64,000 nt of DNA, taken from NCBI GenBank assembly GCA_041398025.1, contig JAWKVM010000017.1, forward strand, positions 1-64,000, given 5' to 3'. The notes under the pieces were generated by a model. The model ran no database searches. It saw only the letters and a list, made by a program, of their open reading frames with translations, and had not been told where the DNA came from. Positions within the stretch are counted from its first letter, which is position 1; each line of letters starts with the position of its first letter. This document shows, piece by piece, positions 47,912 to 56,369 of the stretch. The position numbers and the translations under genes are program-made. The stretch is from JANQPX01 sp041398025. GTDB taxonomy: Bacteria > Pseudomonadota > Alphaproteobacteria > Geminicoccales > Geminicoccaceae.

Positions 47912-48673
47912 TCAAAGCGGCCGCCTTGCGTGAAAACGAAGGCGCACATAGTCGGCGGTCCACCTGCCCTGGTCGTCCTGCAGACAGGGGCGCAAAAGCC
48001 GGATCGCCTCGTCGAGGGCGGCCTGGCGATCGCCCGGTTCGAGCGCTGCGAAAAAGGCGCCGGCCATGATCTCGAGCCAGCCTGCCATATCGGTCGGCAG
48101 CGGGGTCGGCCGGGGGATCAGGTCGATCGAGACGACCTCGAAGCCGCCCGCTTCGAGACGTGCGCGATAGGCGTCCGGGGTCGGGAAATACCAGGGGCTG
48201 ACGGCGGCGCCGTCGATGCCGCGTCGTTCGAGCACGGCGAGGACGGCGACGGTGATCGCGGCGACATTGCCATGGCCGCCGAACTCGCCGACGAAGCGGC
48301 CGCCCGGCCTGAGGGCGCGATGCACGCCGGCGATCACCGCGTCCGGATCGAGCATCCAGTGAAGGGCGGCGTTGGAGAAGACGGCATCGAAGCGCTGGTC
48401 GAAATCGAGCCGATGGCCGTCGAGCACGCGCGCGTCGAGACCGCGTCTGCGGGCCGCCTCGATCATGGCCTCGCTGGCATCGACGCCCTGGACCTCGGCG
48501 CCGGCTGCGCAGAGCTTTTCGGTGAGCGCGCCGTCGCCGCAGCCGAGATCGAGGATGCGCTCTCCGGGCCTGGGAGCGAGCAGGTCCAGGACCGGGGCGC
48601 CGAGCAGCGGCACGAAGCCGGCATGCCGCTGATAGGTCTCGGCTTGCCAGCGCTGCTCTCCGGCGTCGGCCAT
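47912..48673 (-). CDS. SAM-dependent methyltransferase
   Basis: 253 residues, class I methyltransferase: motif I ILDLGCGDGALTEKL, motif II VQGVDASEAMIEAAR, then FDAVFSNAALHWMLDPDAVI and ALRPGGRFVGEFGG. It resembles the trans-aconitate 2-methyltransferase/UbiE-like group with the LHW signature, but the substrate is unknown. CAGGAGG lies before ATG 48673. Likely monocistronic. Confidence 0.87.
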   Translation of the reverse strand: MADAGEQRWQAETYQRHAGFVPLLGAPVLDLLAPRPGERILDLGCGDGALTEKLCAAGAEVQGVDASEAMIEAARRRGLDARVLDGHRLDFDQRFDAVFSNAALHWMLDPDAVIAGVHRALRPGGRFVGEFGGHGNVAAITVAVLAVLERRGIDGAAVSPWYFPTPDAYRARLEAGGFEVVSIDLIPRPTPLPTDMAGWLEIMAGAFFAALEPGDRQAALDEAIRLLRPCLQDDQGRWTADYVRLRFHARRPL

Positions 48674-48791
48674 GGCGGCATCCTCCTGGTTGCCTGATGG
48701 GCAAGGTCGATGAACGCTCCCGATCACATGTCGGGAGCACGCCAATCTGCCAGTTCGGGTGCCGGCGGAAAAGAGGCGGCGGCGGACGAGG

Positions 48792-49130
48792 TCAGAGGCC
48801 CCAGCGGTCCTCGTCGCGGCAGGCGGAGTAGTGAAAATTCCGGTTTTGGCCGTTAATCGAAATGTCTTCCCGATAGTCCCGGCAATATTGGCCGCTCTCG
48901 GCAATGTAGCTGCGCACCGGGGTGATCGCACCGCTGTGACCGCTCTCGTCGTTGCTCCAGCGCCGCGTGGTGCCGTCGGGCGCATGGTCGAGGGTGCGCT
49001 GCAACAGCATCGCCGCCAGGGTGACGTCGATCTCGGTCAGCGCGGCGTAGGGATCCGCATCCCGTGCCGGCGCGGCGGCACAGGCCGCAAGTCCGAGCGC
49101 CGCGGCGCCCCACAGCAGATGCCTGGACAT
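48792..49130 (-). CDS. RT0821/Lpp0805-like surface lipoprotein
   Basis: 112 residues with a lipobox (LGLAACAAAP, Cys at about 17). The C-terminal part has WSNDESGHSGAITPVRSYI and CRDYREDISINGQNRNFHYS. The conserved W-N..SG..G..TP..-Y..-CR-Y pattern is that of the 17-kDa-antigen-like (RT0821/Lpp0805) surface proteins. ATG 49130 (MSRHLLWG) is preferred over 49157 since it begins a proper signal peptide. Confidence 0.83.
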   Translation of the reverse strand: MSRHLLWGAAALGLAACAAAPARDADPYAALTEIDVTLAAMLLQRTLDHAPDGTTRRWSNDESGHSGAITPVRSYIAESGQYCRDYREDISINGQNRNFHYSACRDEDRWGL

Positions 49131-49410
49131 GGACAGTCGTTGTCGAATGCTGAGCACGGCTTGTTGTTCCCGATCGTCTCTACGCCCAAACGACGCTCAT
49201 GATGGTGATATCGTGTCGCAATCAGGCGATGTCGACCCTGCCTCCGCAATCCTGACCGTCACGATTGCGACGGCACTCAATGCGCGATTTTCCAATAATA
49301 CACAAAACTATTGCGTTATGGGAGAGTTGACCAGGGGGAACGACTGGCGGCGGCCATGGCGGCTCGCTATAACCTCAGGCGCGAGCCTCGGACGGAGAAG
49401 GAAACGGCCC

Positions 49411-49995
49411 ATGACCATGCCCGGCCCGAAGGGCCCGCTGATCGCCGGCGTAGACGAAGTCGGGCGCGGGCCGCTGGCGGGGCCGGTGATGGCGGCGGCG
49501 GTCGTGCTGCTGCGGCCGATGGCGGGGCTCGCCGATTCCAAGACCCTGACCGCCAGGCGCCGCGAGGCGCTGGCCGAGGCCCTGATCCGCTCGGGCGACG
49601 CGCTGGTCGGAATCGGTGCCGCCTCGGTCGGCGAGATCGACCGGCTGAACATTCTCGGTGCCACCATGCTGGCGATGCAGCGCGCGGTCGCGCGGCTGCC
49701 GGTGACGCCCGATCTCGCCCTGATCGACGGCAACCGCACGCCAATCCTGCCCTGTGCGGCGAAGGCGGTGGTCGGCGGCGACCGTGACGTGCCGGCGATC
49801 GGTGCCGCCTCGATCGTCGCCAAGGTGACGCGCGACCGGCTGATGGCCAGGCTCGATGAGCGCTATCCCGGCTATGGCTGGTCGCGCAATGCCGGCTATC
49901 CCACGGCGGAGCACCGGGCGGCGCTGAAGGTGCTCGGCATCTGCCGGCATCACCGCATCAGCTTCGCACCGGTGAAGGCCCTGCTGCCGGCCTGA
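49411..49995 (+). CDS. rnhB: Ribonuclease HII
   Basis: 194 residues. IAGVDEVGRGPLAGPVMAAA holds the first catalytic Asp-Glu pair, ADSKTLTARRREAL follows, then LALIDGNRTPILPC and IVAKVTRDRLM with the other active-site residues. It cuts RNA in RNA-DNA hybrids, including single ribonucleotides. GGAGAAGG precedes the ATG. The upstream 280 bases (49131-49410) are partly A/T-rich and may hold the promoter. Confidence 0.95.
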   Translation: MTMPGPKGPLIAGVDEVGRGPLAGPVMAAAVVLLRPMAGLADSKTLTARRREALAEALIRSGDALVGIGAASVGEIDRLNILGATMLAMQRAVARLPVTPDLALIDGNRTPILPCAAKAVVGGDRDVPAIGAASIVAKVTRDRLMARLDERYPGYGWSRNAGYPTAEHRAALKVLGICRHHRISFAPVKALLPA

Positions 49996-50065
49996 ACGCT
50001 ATCGCGTGCCGAACACTTGTGCACGCGACGACGGCCGGCGATCCAGCGCTGGCCGGCGACCGGCC

Positions 50066-50965
50066 TCAGGACAGCTCGGCCCAGTCGCGCGGTCCCTGCT
50101 CTTCCGGGACCTGCAGGAGATAGCGGCCGTAATCGGTCTTCAGGAGCGGTTCCGCGAGCGCGCGCAGATCCGCGCCGTCGATATAGCCGAGGCGATAGGC
50201 GATCTCCTCGAGACAGGCGATCTGGAAACCCTGGCGCTGCTGGATGGTGCGCACGAACTCGCCGGCCTGCAGCAGGCTGTCATGGGTGCCGGCGTCGAAC
50301 CAGGCATAGCCGCGGCCGAGGCGCTCGACATGCAAGGCACCGTCCTCGAGATAGCGGCGGTTGACGTCGGTGATCTCGAGCTCGCCGCGGCCGGACGGCT
50401 TGATCTGCTCGGCGATCTCGATGACGCGGTTGTCGTAGAAATAGAGGCCGGTGACCGCGTAGTTGGACTTCGGCTTGCCGGGCTTCTCCTCGATGCTGAC
50501 CGCCTGGCCGGCCTGGTCGAAATCGACCACGCCGTAGCGTTCCGGATCGGAGACCCGATAGCCGAAGACCGTGGCGCCGACCGCGCGATCGGCGGCGCGT
50601 CGGAGATCGTCGCGGATCGACTGGCCGAAAAAGATGTTGTCCCCGAGCACCAGGGCGCAGTGATCGTCGCCGATGAACTCGCGGCCGATCAGAAAGGCCT
50701 GGGCCAGACCCTTGGGCTCCGGCTGGACCGCATAGTCGAGGCGGAGACCCCATTGCGAGCCGTCGCCCAGGAGCTTCCGGAAGGCATCCTGATCCTCGGG
50801 CGTGGTGATCACCAGAATGTCGCGGATGCCGGAGAGCATCAGCGTGCTGATCGGGAAATAGATCAGCGGCTTGTCGAATACCGGCAGGAGCTGCTTGCAG
50901 ACCGCGCGGGTCACCGGATGCAGGCGCGTGCCCGAGCCGCCCGCGAGAATAATGCCTTTCCACAT
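50066..50965 (-). CDS. rmlA: Glucose-1-phosphate thymidylyltransferase RmlA
   Basis: 299 residues, full length. GIILAGGSGTRLHPVT is the nucleotide-binding signature; KQLLPVFDKPLIYFPISTLM, LVLGDNIFFG and EITDVNRRYLEDGALHVERL are diagnostic of RmlA. It makes dTDP-glucose from glucose-1-phosphate and dTTP. It lies downstream of the epimerase gene in a minus-strand cassette. rmlB and rmlD are not beside it. Confidence 0.94.
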   Translation of the reverse strand: MWKGIILAGGSGTRLHPVTRAVCKQLLPVFDKPLIYFPISTLMLSGIRDILVITTPEDQDAFRKLLGDGSQWGLRLDYAVQPEPKGLAQAFLIGREFIGDDHCALVLGDNIFFGQSIRDDLRRAADRAVGATVFGYRVSDPERYGVVDFDQAGQAVSIEEKPGKPKSNYAVTGLYFYDNRVIEIAEQIKPSGRGELEITDVNRRYLEDGALHVERLGRGYAWFDAGTHDSLLQAGEFVRTIQQRQGFQIACLEEIAYRLGYIDGADLRALAEPLLKTDYGRYLLQVPEEQGPRDWAELS

Positions 50966-51061
50966 GAGAATACTGCCCTCGGATCAACGATACGCGCGGG
51001 AATGGGCGCAGATCGGTCCGCCGGTGCTCGTCGGCCGAGCACCGGCGGACGGGTTACCTTG

Positions 51062-52117
51062 TCAGGCGGCCTCGGCGCTGCCCTTGCCGACCTGCTCCAG
51101 GTCGAGGATGCCGCCATGCATCTCGACCGCCTTGATGGTGCGGTGCCAGTCCGCGAGGCTCTTGTACCAGTCGAGCGTGATGGTCTGGGTGGTCTTGTCG
51201 AGGGTGCCGGCTTCGAGGCGCTCATAGATCTCGAGCGCGCCGTCGCGCGCGGTCTTCTGCGCCTTCCAGCCGAGCCCTTCGATCTTGTCGAAGCTGACGC
51301 GGTAGGAGCGATGGTCGGCATCGCCATACCAGTCGATCTTGACCTCGCGCGGCAGGACCTCGCTGATCAGCTCGGCGAGCGGGCCGAGCTGGTAGTTGTT
51401 CTCGTCCGAGCCGACGTTGAACAGCTGACCGTTCACCTTGTCCTTGGGGGCGGTCAGCATGAACATCTGGGCGGACGCGGTGTCGGTGACGTGGACCATC
51501 GGACGCCACTGGCTGCCGTCGCGCATCAGGGGCAGAACGCCGGTCTTCCAGGCGCCGTAGGTCATGCCGTTGATCGCCAGATCGAAGCGCATGCGCGGGC
51601 TGTAGCCGTAGACCGTGGCCTGGCGCAGCACCACCACGCAGAAATCGTCCGACGCTTCGGCGAATACGCCGTGCTCGGCCATCTCGTTGGCCTTGGCGTA
51701 GGTGGTGAGCGGGTTGGTCTTGTAGGTCTCGTCGCAGATCACGCCCGGCTCCTGGAAGCCGTAGATGCTGCAGGAGGAGGGGAGCACGTAGCGCTTGACG
51801 CCGGCCGCCTTGGCCATTTTGGCGCACTGCACGCGGCTCGCGTGGTTGATCTCGTAGGTCGGCTTCTGGAAGAGCTCGCCGCTCGGATCGTTGGAGATCG
51901 CGACCAGGTCGATCACATGGTCGACGCCCTCGAAATGGCCAGGCTCGAGAAAGCGGCTGTCCGCCCGGACGATCTCCAGATTGGCATGCTCGGGCAGGAG
52001 CTCGCGCCCGAAGAACAGGCGGTCGAGAACGCGCACCTTGTAGCTGCCGGCGAGCAGCAGGGGCACCAGGGTCGTTCCGATATAGCCACCGCCGCCGGTG
52101 ACCAGAACACGTTCCAT
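51062..52117 (-). CDS. NAD-dependent epimerase/dehydratase (extended SDR)
   Basis: 351 residues. The Rossmann motif VLVTGGGGYIGTTLVPLLL leads, followed by DHVIDLVAISNDPS, the catalytic Ser region PSSCSIYGFQ and Tyr-Lys in TTYAKANEMAE. VYGYSPRMRFDLAINGM and QLFNVGSDENNYQL are as in nucleotide-sugar dehydratases/epimerases. The motifs differ from dTDP-glucose 4,6-dehydratase (RmlB), whose signature I do not see. Its substrate in the cassette is unknown. Confidence 0.88.
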   Translation of the reverse strand: MERVLVTGGGGYIGTTLVPLLLAGSYKVRVLDRLFFGRELLPEHANLEIVRADSRFLEPGHFEGVDHVIDLVAISNDPSGELFQKPTYEINHASRVQCAKMAKAAGVKRYVLPSSCSIYGFQEPGVICDETYKTNPLTTYAKANEMAEHGVFAEASDDFCVVVLRQATVYGYSPRMRFDLAINGMTYGAWKTGVLPLMRDGSQWRPMVHVTDTASAQMFMLTAPKDKVNGQLFNVGSDENNYQLGPLAELISEVLPREVKIDWYGDADHRSYRVSFDKIEGLGWKAQKTARDGALEIYERLEAGTLDKTTQTITLDWYKSLADWHRTIKAVEMHGGILDLEQVGKGSAEAA

Positions 52118-52187
52118 ATCAGCGTCTCTCTTCTAGGGTGGTCGTCAAGCTCGGGCGATCGTCATCTTGAATACTGACCGCTCAGGG

Positions 52188-52748
52188 TTAAGAAAAGGTG
52201 AAGATTTCCGGCAAATCGCGAAGAGCCGGCTGATTCCGGTCTTTTTCCGACAAAATCAGCCTGTCTTCGGGAAATGGCCAGTCGATCGCCAGGTCCGGAT
52301 CGTCGTAGCGCAGGCCGAGATCGAGCTCGGGTGCGTAATAGGCGTCGACCTTGTAGGCGATCTCGGTATGGGGCTTGAGGGTCAGGATGCCGTGGGCGAA
52401 GCCCTTGGGGCAGAGGATCTGCTGGCCGCTTTCCGCGGTGAGCTCGGCCATGACATGGCGGCCGAAGGTGGGCGAGCCGTGGCGCAGATCGACGCAGACA
52501 TCGAGCACGGCGCCACGCAGCACGCGCAAAAGCTTGGTCTGGGTCGCGGGCGGGCTTTGGAAATGCAGGCCCCGGAGCGTGCCGACGTCGGCGGAATAGG
52601 CGTGGTTCTCCTGGATGAACGCCATGGCCACGCCGATCTCGGCAAGCGCCCGGCGGTTGTAGATCTCGGAGAAGAAGCCGCGCTGGTCGCCGAAACGGGG
52701 CGGCGTGATCAGCTTCACATCGGGGATACTGGTTTCGATGACGTCCAT
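52188..52748 (-). CDS. rmlC: dTDP-4-dehydrorhamnose 3,5-epimerase RmlC family
   Basis: 186 residues, cupin fold. DQRGFFSEIYNRRALAE, HAYSADVGTLRGLHFQSPPA (catalytic His in RGLHFQ), VDLRHGSPTFGRHVMAEL and CPKGFAHGILTL are typical. It would epimerise C3 and/or C5 of a dTDP-4-keto-6-deoxy sugar. It stands between the epimerase and the SAF-domain dehydrogenase, separated by 70 bases each. Confidence 0.92.
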   Translation of the reverse strand: MDVIETSIPDVKLITPPRFGDQRGFFSEIYNRRALAEIGVAMAFIQENHAYSADVGTLRGLHFQSPPATQTKLLRVLRGAVLDVCVDLRHGSPTFGRHVMAELTAESGQQILCPKGFAHGILTLKPHTEIAYKVDAYYAPELDLGLRYDDPDLAIDWPFPEDRLILSEKDRNQPALRDLPEIFTFS

Positions 52749-52818
52749 GGCGGTCTTGAACGCGGCAGCGGCCGGCTCGGCGCCCGGAAGGCTCGAGCCG
52801 GCCCGCTGCCCGGTCTCC

Positions 52819-53991
52819 TCAGGAGGCGCGACGGTTCGGCGTCAGCGCCTTGTGTTCGATCGACTTCCAGATCTTGAGCGCTGCGGTTTCGGGCATGGCG
52901 ACGTCGGCAGAGGTCAGCACCTCGCCCGCCTTGATCGGCCGCTGCACCTCGAGATCGTTGGCGAGGCAGATCGGCAGGTGGTCCGGGCGGTCGGCGAGGT
53001 TGACGCAGATGCCGCGCAGATCGAAGCTGCCGCAGCCGCGCTCGATCACCGTGCCGGGCGCCAGGTCGCGCTTGGCGACCGCGGCGACGCCGATCCTGGG
53101 TGCGCTCGAATTGTTGAGCAGCGCCCCGCCGCCCTGCGCGACCCGGTCGATGGTCTTGAAGACCTCGAGATGCACGAGGCAGTAGTCCTTGATCAGCAGA
53201 TAGTAGGGGCCCTCGCCGAACTTGAAGTTCATCAGGGGCTGCTTTTGCAGGTCGTCATGGCGGGCGACGATGAACACGCCGTGCTGCAGGCCGCGATCCA
53301 GAATGTACTCGCTGATCGGATAGCCGGCCTGATCGGCGGCTTTGCCGAGCTCCTGCGCGGCATGCTTGAGATCGCCGGTCTCGAGACCGATCAGGTCCTC
53401 CTTGGCGATGCCGGCGCTCAACCCGTTGGCCACCAGGCACTGCTCGATCTGCACCTTGGTGCCGTCGGTGAACGAGGTCACCATCGGGATCGAATAGTCC
53501 TGCTTCTCCGCCCAGAACGTCATGCTCTCGGGCGAGGGGTTGCGGTCGAGGAAGGCTTTCATGTTGCCGTAGACGAGAGGCTGGAAGCCCATGGCCACGG
53601 CTTCTTCATGCAGCGCCGCCAGGCAGCCGGGCTGATCGCCCTCGGCCTCGGTAAGCAATCCGCGGTCGACAAAATGCGAGCCGACGGTGGTGTGGAACTC
53701 GGCGTTCAGGGTGACCACGGGCTTGCCGGCATCGAGCACCGGGCCGACCGTGTCGGCGGCATAGGGCACGTCGCCGGTGCACTCGAACACCACGTCGCTC
53801 GCCTCGATCAGTTCGTCGATCGACGAGGTGAGTGCGTCCTGGCGCGGGTAGTCGGCGCAGCTATCGAGCTCGCGCCGGGTCAGGACCTTGCCCAGTTCGT
53901 AGTTCGAACGGCGCGCCAGCTCGTAGGCGAAATGGCGCGACACGAAGCCGGTGCCGATAACGCCGATGCGAAGGCGTGGTTCTTGCTTCAT
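52819..53991 (-). CDS. NAD(P)-dependent oxidoreductase with C-terminal SAF domain
   Basis: 390 residues. The N-terminal Rossmann domain (RIGVIGTGFVSRHFAYELAR) resembles homoserine-dehydrogenase-like proteins; VVFECTGDVPYAADTVGPVL and KPVVTLNAEFHTTVG follow. The C-terminal ~90 residues (VAAVAKRDLAPGTVIERGCG ... VQRPIKAGEVLTSADVAMPE) are an SAF domain. Such proteins are found in polysaccharide gene clusters. First gene of the four-gene cassette, with an unusually long 680-base upstream region. Confidence 0.83.
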   Translation of the reverse strand: MKQEPRLRIGVIGTGFVSRHFAYELARRSNYELGKVLTRRELDSCADYPRQDALTSSIDELIEASDVVFECTGDVPYAADTVGPVLDAGKPVVTLNAEFHTTVGSHFVDRGLLTEAEGDQPGCLAALHEEAVAMGFQPLVYGNMKAFLDRNPSPESMTFWAEKQDYSIPMVTSFTDGTKVQIEQCLVANGLSAGIAKEDLIGLETGDLKHAAQELGKAADQAGYPISEYILDRGLQHGVFIVARHDDLQKQPLMNFKFGEGPYYLLIKDYCLVHLEVFKTIDRVAQGGGALLNNSSAPRIGVAAVAKRDLAPGTVIERGCGSFDLRGICVNLADRPDHLPICLANDLEVQRPIKAGEVLTSADVAMPETAALKIWKSIEHKALTPNRRAS

Positions 53992-54675
53992 TCAGAAAGA
54001 TCCGTCGTTGGTGAGCGTTTCCAATCGGGCATGATCAGCCCGTCGACCTCACGAGCGATATGACGGAATTGCCTGCATATCGCAACCTCGCCTGCGTCGC
54101 GACGCGGCGTTCGTCGAACGATTGTGGCGAACGGAAATCGAACAAAACCCGTCTCCGTTCACGATCGCACTAGACATACAAAGGTCGCCGGCCAAGGACC
54201 AGTCCTGGTTTGGTGGATATACGGACTCGTTTCGATCTATCACAAAGAGAGAAAGAGCGTGCGGACCTCATTTTGTGCGGCATAAGGTTGAGAATGGCGC
54301 GCCGCAACAACCATAAAGTTACAACAACTTGAAATGAAGTAACCATTTAGATAGATCTGCACGGTCCTGCAAAAAAAAACTTTCGGGGACGACGTCTATG
54401 CTTGCCATCGGGCGGGATGTTCGCCGCGGGCAGCCGTCTGAGACTTGAAGTCGGGCGCAAACATCTGTACCAAGTTCGGCCTGTGCGGACATCGAGTCCG
54501 AGGGCTATCAGCCCGCTGCCAGCACGGCCGACGAGCAAGACCATGTCATTTCATGTTGGGGAGTCCGTTGATCCCGAGGCGTCATCTCGTTGTCGGCCGT
54601 TCCCGCCCGGTTTTGAGTGAGGAGCATCACCCAGCTCATGCCGCGTCATCCACACCCATGCGAAGGATCAGATCC
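53992..54675. other. Long A/T-richer intergenic region
   Basis: This 680-base gap separates two divergent transcription units, so it should carry promoters for the nucleotide-sugar cassette and the first OmpA-like gene. It has stretches such as AAAGTTACAACAACTTG (54316-54332, an inverted repeat AAAGTTA/AACTTG-like) and nine A in a row near 54370. No gene is supported. Confidence 0.4.
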
Positions 54676-55275
54676 ATGCATCGCTATGTGACCGGTGCGT
54701 CTGCGCTCGTCATTCTCGCTGCGCTCGCCGGAAGCCCGACGCCCGGCCTGGCTCAGGCGAGCTCGAAACTCTGCAACGTCATTCTGGATGGCGATGGCGA
54801 ACCCGTGCAAGGGGGCGATAGCGGCACCATCGCCCACGGCGACAGCCACGAATGCGCCGACAGCGCGGCCGGCCAGGTCGAAAGCGTCGACGCCGCCGCC
54901 CAGCCGGTTATCGTCAAGACGGCCCCGGCGACGCCGGCGGCGGTCGATCCGCTGGTGGTCTATTTCGACGTCAACCAGGACCGGCTCGATGCCGGCGCGC
55001 GCGCCGAGGTCGGCGCCTATGTCGGCGACCTCATGGCGACGTCGCCCAAAGGGCTGACCGTGGTCGGCCACACCGACACCTCGGGATCGCCCGCGCGCAA
55101 CGCGCAGCTTGCCGAAGCGCGCGCCAACAGCGTCGCCGCCGCCCTGATCGAGTCGGGCGTGCCGGCCGGCATGATCAGGCGCGGTGCCTCGGGCGAGGAC
55201 AGCCCCGCGGTCGCCACGCCCGATGGTACGCGCGAGGCGAGCAATCGCCGGGTCACGATCACGCCGGCCTACTAG
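54676..55275 (+). CDS. OmpA-family protein 1
   Basis: 199 residues. Signal peptide (ALVILAALAGSPTPGLAQA), then a ~70-residue Ala-rich region with two Cys (KLCNVI, HECADS), then an OmpA-like C-terminal domain (about 95-199): VYFDVNQDRLDAGARAEVGA, TVVGHTDTSGSPARNAQLAE and EASNRRVTITPAY. It should bind peptidoglycan in the periplasm. AAGGA precedes the ATG. There is no barrel domain. Closely followed by a related gene. Confidence 0.85.
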   Translation: MHRYVTGASALVILAALAGSPTPGLAQASSKLCNVILDGDGEPVQGGDSGTIAHGDSHECADSAAGQVESVDAAAQPVIVKTAPATPAAVDPLVVYFDVNQDRLDAGARAEVGAYVGDLMATSPKGLTVVGHTDTSGSPARNAQLAEARANSVAAALIESGVPAGMIRRGASGEDSPAVATPDGTREASNRRVTITPAY

Positions 55276-55640
55276 CAGCCCGGCGACGATCCGGCTTCAG
55301 ATCTGCCGGCGCCCGCGCATTGGGCGGGGCCGGCAGGTTCGTTTGAAACTGAAAGACGACACACTACCGATAAACACCAACTATTGCGCTAGACTCGCCG
55401 CTTTTTCACCATCGGTTTTCGTAGAAAAGCAAAAGCACCGTTGACGTTCAGGCCCTGTTATTCTACGGCATGTTTTCGTATGACGCCGATCACGTCTAAT
55501 GTCTGACCGATTGACAAAATCATCACAGACGTTTCGGATGGGTGGCGACTTCTCGCATCATGCGGTGGTGCAGGCCGTCGAACACGGCGACACTACACAG
55601 GTGCTGCATCGGCAAACTTTGAAATTGAGGGGGGCACCTC
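55276..55640. other. Intergenic region between OmpA-like genes
   Basis: 365 bases, A/T-rich in the middle. No terminator is obvious after the first gene. It probably contains a promoter for the second gene. No RNA or gene is recognised. Confidence 0.4.
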
Positions 55641-56252
55641 ATGCTTGGTAAGTTCTTCGGTTGTTCAGCAGTCGCCGCCGCTGCGTTGTTGGTTGGCACG
55701 TTGCCGGCTCTCGCGCACGACGGCCACGACAATATGTGCGGTGGGGTAAGCGAGTCCGACGACGACATGGTCGTGACCAGCTCCGGCAAGCCCCTGCTGC
55801 TCGGCGCGAGCGCGCCCTGCCCGGAAGCGGAGCAGGTTTCGGCAGTCGAGACCTCGACGGCGAACGTGGAGCCGGCTGCGGGCAGCACCGAGGCCGCTGC
55901 GAGCGGGCTTGGCGATCTGCCGCATGACGGCATGGTCTATTTCGCGCTCGATTCCGCCGAGCTCGACGAGAGCGATCAGGCGATGCTGAACGACATCATC
56001 GCCGCCGTGAAGGAAAGCGGCCCGGCGAAGATCGTCGTGCGCGGTCACACCGACCGTTCCGGCGCCGACACCTACAACGAGGCGCTGTCGAAGAAGCGTG
56101 CGGAGACCGTCGCCGCTGCGCTGGTAGCCGCAGGCATTCCGTCCGACACCGTGCGCACCATGGGCATGGGCGAGACCGCGCCCGCGGTCGAGACCGAGGA
56201 CGGCGTGACCATGCGTCAGAACCGCCGCGCTGCGGTCCAGTCCGACGAGTAG
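55641..56252 (+). CDS. OmpA-family protein 2
   Basis: 203 residues. Signal peptide (GCSAVAAAALLVGTLPALA) followed by HDGHDNMCGGVSESDDDMVV, an acidic and His-rich mature N-terminus. The OmpA-like domain (about 95-203) has MVYFALDSAELDESDQAMLN, VVRGHTDRSGADTYNEALSK and MRQNRRAAVQSDE. GAGGGG lies before the ATG. The first OmpA-like gene has the same plan but a different linker, so they are probable paralogues. A strong terminator follows. Confidence 0.86.
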   Translation: MLGKFFGCSAVAAAALLVGTLPALAHDGHDNMCGGVSESDDDMVVTSSGKPLLLGASAPCPEAEQVSAVETSTANVEPAAGSTEAAASGLGDLPHDGMVYFALDSAELDESDQAMLNDIIAAVKESGPAKIVVRGHTDRSGADTYNEALSKKRAETVAAALVAAGIPSDTVRTMGMGETAPAVETEDGVTMRQNRRAAVQSDE

Positions 56253-56292
56253 AGCCTGCAGCCGGCCGAAGGCCGGTTGACGAGACGAGAGA

Positions 56293-56330
56293 ACGCCGGC
56301 AGGAGAGGCGACCTGCCGGCGTTTTTCTTT
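56293..56330 (+). terminator. Intrinsic terminator after the second OmpA-like gene
   Basis: AACGCCGGCAGG pairs perfectly with CCTGCCGGCGTT around AGAGGCGA and ends in TTTTTC. It lies 41 bases after the stop codon. Confidence 0.92.
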
Positions 56331-56369
56331 GGGCGAACGTCGCCCGCGGTCACCGCACGTCGGATGCGG

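Noticed and set aside
54122..54620. Short open frames upstream of the first OmpA-like gene
   Set aside because: They have no similarity or start signals and the region is A/T-richer, fitting a promoter region.
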